Below are positions 51,400 to 53,569 of a stretch of 53,569 bases of DNA, one piece after another. Position numbers and translations under genes: made by a program. Numbering within the stretch: the first letter of the stretch is position 1; every line of letters begins with the position of its first letter. The notes beneath the pieces are model-generated. The model had not been told where the DNA came from. It saw only the letters and a list, made by a program, of their open reading frames with translations, and did no database searches. The stretch comes from Phycisphaerae bacterium (GTDB lineage: Bacteria; Planctomycetota; Phycisphaerae; Phycisphaerales; SM1A02): contig JAEUIT010000083.1 of assembly GCA_016795035.1 (NCBI GenBank), positions 1-53,569 of the forward strand, read 5' to 3'.

Positions 51400-53469
51400 A
51401 TGCATCGAAGCCTTCTACCCGTCCTTCTCGCGCTTCCCATGAGCGCCATCGTGTCGTCCGCCATGGCGGCCGGCACGCTCACCGCCACATCCGACAACCG
51501 CTCCGGCTCGATCCTCGCGAGTAACGGCAGCGGCGATCCCGTCCAATCGGGCTACAACATCGACCCGAGCGAGATCTTCGACCCGAAGGCGTTCAACGAG
51601 TGCGCGAACGCGTCGCCGGCGAAGGCGTGCCTCAACACGTCGTCGGCATTCATCGGCCTCACCGGCGGCAACGTGGTGACGGGCTTCTCGATCGACAGCG
51701 TGCTCACGGCGACGAAGAGCTCGTCGTCGTCGCAGCTCGCGATCTCCGACGAAGACGTGCTCGTCGGCTTCAAGGTCGCCGGCGCGTCGGCCGGATCGCC
51801 GTACAAGCTGCGCCTGCAAGGCGCTCGCAATGGGACGCTGGGATCGTTCTCCCTGAAGTTCAAGACGGCCGGCGGCTCGGTGCTCTTCAACGGGCCGGCG
51901 TCCGGCGTGTTCGACATCACGCTCGATCTTCAGAATGGGGACTACCTCCTCGAGATCGCGGCGAACCTCACCGCAAACGGAACCAGTACGGGCGGCTCGT
52001 TTGATTACTCCGTCGACGTGACCACCGTGGTCCCGCCGCCCGGCTGCGGCCAGCCGGGCAGCGGCAGTTGCACCGTGGCGAAGGGCACGCCCTTCTGTGA
52101 CGACGCCGCGTGTTGCACGCTGGTCTGCTCCTTCGACCCCTTCTGCTGCACGAATTCGTGGGACCAGCTCTGCGCGAATGAAGCGACCGCGGGCTGCTAT
52201 CCGCAGGCGGTCGCTGGTCCGATGATCGATCCGAAGACCGGTCGCAAGCATCGGCTCTACTCCTCGGGCGCGTGGACCCTCAGCAACGCGCTCGCGGCGC
52301 AGGCGGGGGAGAACCTCGTGACGATTCGCACCGCACGGGAGAACGAGTGGATTCGCCGCAACCTGCTCAACAACGTGCCGGGCATTCCGGCGGCGGAGGC
52401 GTGGATCGGCCTCAACGACCAGGTCGTCGAGGGCGCGTTCGCGTGGGATTCGGGCGCACCGGCGACGTTCTTCACGTGGGCGCCGGGCGAGCCGAACAAT
52501 CTCGGCAACGAGGACTTCGCCGCGCTCAATCACGTGAGCGGAAGGTGGAACGATCTGGGGATCGGCCAGGGGCGCCGCGCCGTCACCGAGATTGGCTTCG
52601 CGTCGTGCGGAAGCGGCGGAAGTCCCTTCGAAACGCACGGACCGGGCTCCGACGACGAGTCGTGCTGCAACCTCATCTGCGAGTTCGACTCCTTCTGCTG
52701 CCTGAACTCGTGGGACCAACTCTGCGTGAATGAGGCGACGCAGTACTGCAGCGCGGCGCTGCTCGCCGGCCCCTACATCAATCCGAAGAATAAGCACAAG
52801 TACTGGGTCACCACCGATGCAACGTGGACGCGCGCCCAGCGCCTTGCGATGGACGTCGGCGGTTATCTCGCGATCCCGAACAACGCCGCCGAGAACGAGT
52901 GGATCCGCCAGAACCTCGCGAATGCGGCGGTTGGCCCCACGCAGTTCTGGATCGGCGTGCACGACCAGCTCGTCGAGAACCAGTTCCAGACGGTCGAAGG
53001 TCCGCTCGCAGCGTTCACCCAGTGGAACCCCGGCGAGCCTAACAATGCGGGCGGCAACGAGGACTTCACCGTCATGACCAATCCGGCCACCGGCAACTGG
53101 AACGACACGCCGAACCTGCTCGATCTCCGCGGTGTCATCGAAGTCCCGTGCAAGGGCGACCTCAACGACGACGGAAAGGTCGACGGCTCGGATCTGGGCG
53201 TCCTTCTGGGCGCATGGGCGAGCGGACTCGTCGACCTGACCTTCGACGGCGCCACCGACGGCGCGGACCTCGCCGTCATCCTCGGCGCGTGGGGGCCGTG
53301 CGCCACGAGCAACTGCTGTTCGTCGCACAGCGGCACCGGCTGCGATCAGCCGGCATGCACGAGCTGCGTGTGCGCCCTCGATCCCTTCTGCTGCCAGACG
53401 CAATGGGACTCGATCTGCGCCAACGAATCGGCCGACGAGTGCAATGCCGCCTGCCAGTGCGGCGCGTAA
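51400..53469 (+). CDS. Secreted protein with two C-type lectin modules, three Cys-rich repeats and a dockerin-like repeat
   Basis: 689 residues; GGAG lies eight bases before the ATG. Signal peptide about 1-25 (VLLALPMSAIVSSAMAAG). A beta-rich PPC-like domain covers about 30-210. Three copies of a Cys-rich motif (CCxxxCxxDxFCCxxxWDxLCxxEA) follow, near 240, 425 and 660. Two C-type lectin modules lie between them, each with a Ca2+/sugar site: EPNN with WND (FTWAPGEPNNLGN near 368; WNPGEPNNAGG near 548). EPN in such sites is associated with mannose-type sugars. A dockerin-like repeat (GDLNDDGKVDGSDLGVLLG near 587) precedes the last Cys motif. Probably a surface or extracellular glycan-binding protein. 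No membrane anchor is seen. Confidence 0.9.
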   Translation: MHRSLLPVLLALPMSAIVSSAMAAGTLTATSDNRSGSILASNGSGDPVQSGYNIDPSEIFDPKAFNECANASPAKACLNTSSAFIGLTGGNVVTGFSIDSVLTATKSSSSSQLAISDEDVLVGFKVAGASAGSPYKLRLQGARNGTLGSFSLKFKTAGGSVLFNGPASGVFDITLDLQNGDYLLEIAANLTANGTSTGGSFDYSVDVTTVVPPPGCGQPGSGSCTVAKGTPFCDDAACCTLVCSFDPFCCTNSWDQLCANEATAGCYPQAVAGPMIDPKTGRKHRLYSSGAWTLSNALAAQAGENLVTIRTARENEWIRRNLLNNVPGIPAAEAWIGLNDQVVEGAFAWDSGAPATFFTWAPGEPNNLGNEDFAALNHVSGRWNDLGIGQGRRAVTEIGFASCGSGGSPFETHGPGSDDESCCNLICEFDSFCCLNSWDQLCVNEATQYCSAALLAGPYINPKNKHKYWVTTDATWTRAQRLAMDVGGYLAIPNNAAENEWIRQNLANAAVGPTQFWIGVHDQLVENQFQTVEGPLAAFTQWNPGEPNNAGGNEDFTVMTNPATGNWNDTPNLLDLRGVIEVPCKGDLNDDGKVDGSDLGVLLGAWASGLVDLTFDGATDGADLAVILGAWGPCATSNCCSSHSGTGCDQPACTSCVCALDPFCCQTQWDSICANESADECNAACQCGA

Positions 53470-53569
53470 ACAGGAACCTCGGTTCGCTTGAAGAGAAGGG
53501 CCGCGCCGAGAGTGGCGGGGCGTGACGCTTATGCTCAAAGATGGAGCCCACACGGCTGTGAAAACGCCG

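Noticed and set aside
1..53569. Cyanobacterial HIP1-like GCGATCGC enrichment
   Set aside because: GATCG-rich words are common here but look like ordinary high-GC codon use; I could not see enrichment comparable to the TGCAACG motif.
1..53569. tRNA, rRNA or riboswitch genes
   Set aside because: No cloverleaf, rRNA core sequence or known aptamer was recognised in any gap.

Overview
This 53.6 kb window of high-GC DNA most resembles a planctomycete chromosome, probably of the Phycisphaerae group. The clues are secreted proteins with calcium-loop (VCBS/FG-GAP) repeats, a secreted protein combining C-type lectin modules with a dockerin-like GDLNDDGKVDGSDL...LLGAW repeat, a glycine-rich EF-hand protein, and frequent GTG/TTG starts. 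Taxonomy is an inference; there is no rRNA or tRNA gene here to confirm it.

Layout. (1) 1-63 is the tail of a gene running in from the left, followed by a strong hairpin. (2) 327-17254, minus strand, is a surface-polysaccharide block: CBS-fused PglE-like sugar aminotransferase, secreted rhodanese/phosphatase-like protein, asparagine synthase, Wzy/WaaL-type ligase or polymerase, PglF/WbpM-type 4,6-dehydratase, WecA/WbpL-type initiating phosphosugar transferase, GT4, GT2, a polytopic membrane protein, GT11 fucosyltransferase, two methyltransferase-like proteins and a Wzx flippase. (3) 17468-29480, plus strand, continues it: four GT2s, three GT4s, a coiled-coil protein, FkbM and TylF methyltransferases and two sulfotransferase-like proteins. 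Several of these genes overlap by 4 nt. (4) 29491-33186, minus strand, is an ABC export operon (Wzm, Wzt with a carbohydrate-binding tail) ending in a sulfotransferase-methyltransferase fusion. (5) 33227-44105, minus strand, is an array of six secreted paralogues, each with six VCBS/FG-GAP motifs. (6) 44106-44703 is a non-coding gap holding a direct-repeat array. (7) 44704-47057, minus strand, is a soluble histidine kinase and a sigma-54 activator. (8) 47383-53469, plus strand, encodes three secreted proteins: an amidohydrolase-like protein that has lost its catalytic barrel, a Gly-rich EF-hand protein and a lectin/dockerin-like protein.

How the genes fit together. The dehydratase and aminotransferase can make a UDP-4-amino-4,6-dideoxy-HexNAc sugar. 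The WbpL-like transferase would load a first sugar-phosphate on undecaprenyl phosphate, and the glycosyltransferases extend it. Methyl, sulfate, fucose and amide groups would decorate the chain. Export could use Wzx plus Wzy/WaaL, Wzm/Wzt, or both for two different glycans. The fusion gene translationally coupled to Wzt is a plausible chain-end modifier.

The most unusual signal is not a gene. A short degenerate motif, consensus SCTGCAACGNNGAG, has 48 TGCAACG cores in the window on both strands, in coding DNA in several reading phases and in gaps. That density (about one per 1.1 kb) resembles DNA-uptake sequences or cyanobacterial HIP1. A second pattern is a -10-like hexamer exactly six bases (seven in one case) before the start codon of six polysaccharide genes, suggesting leaderless transcription.
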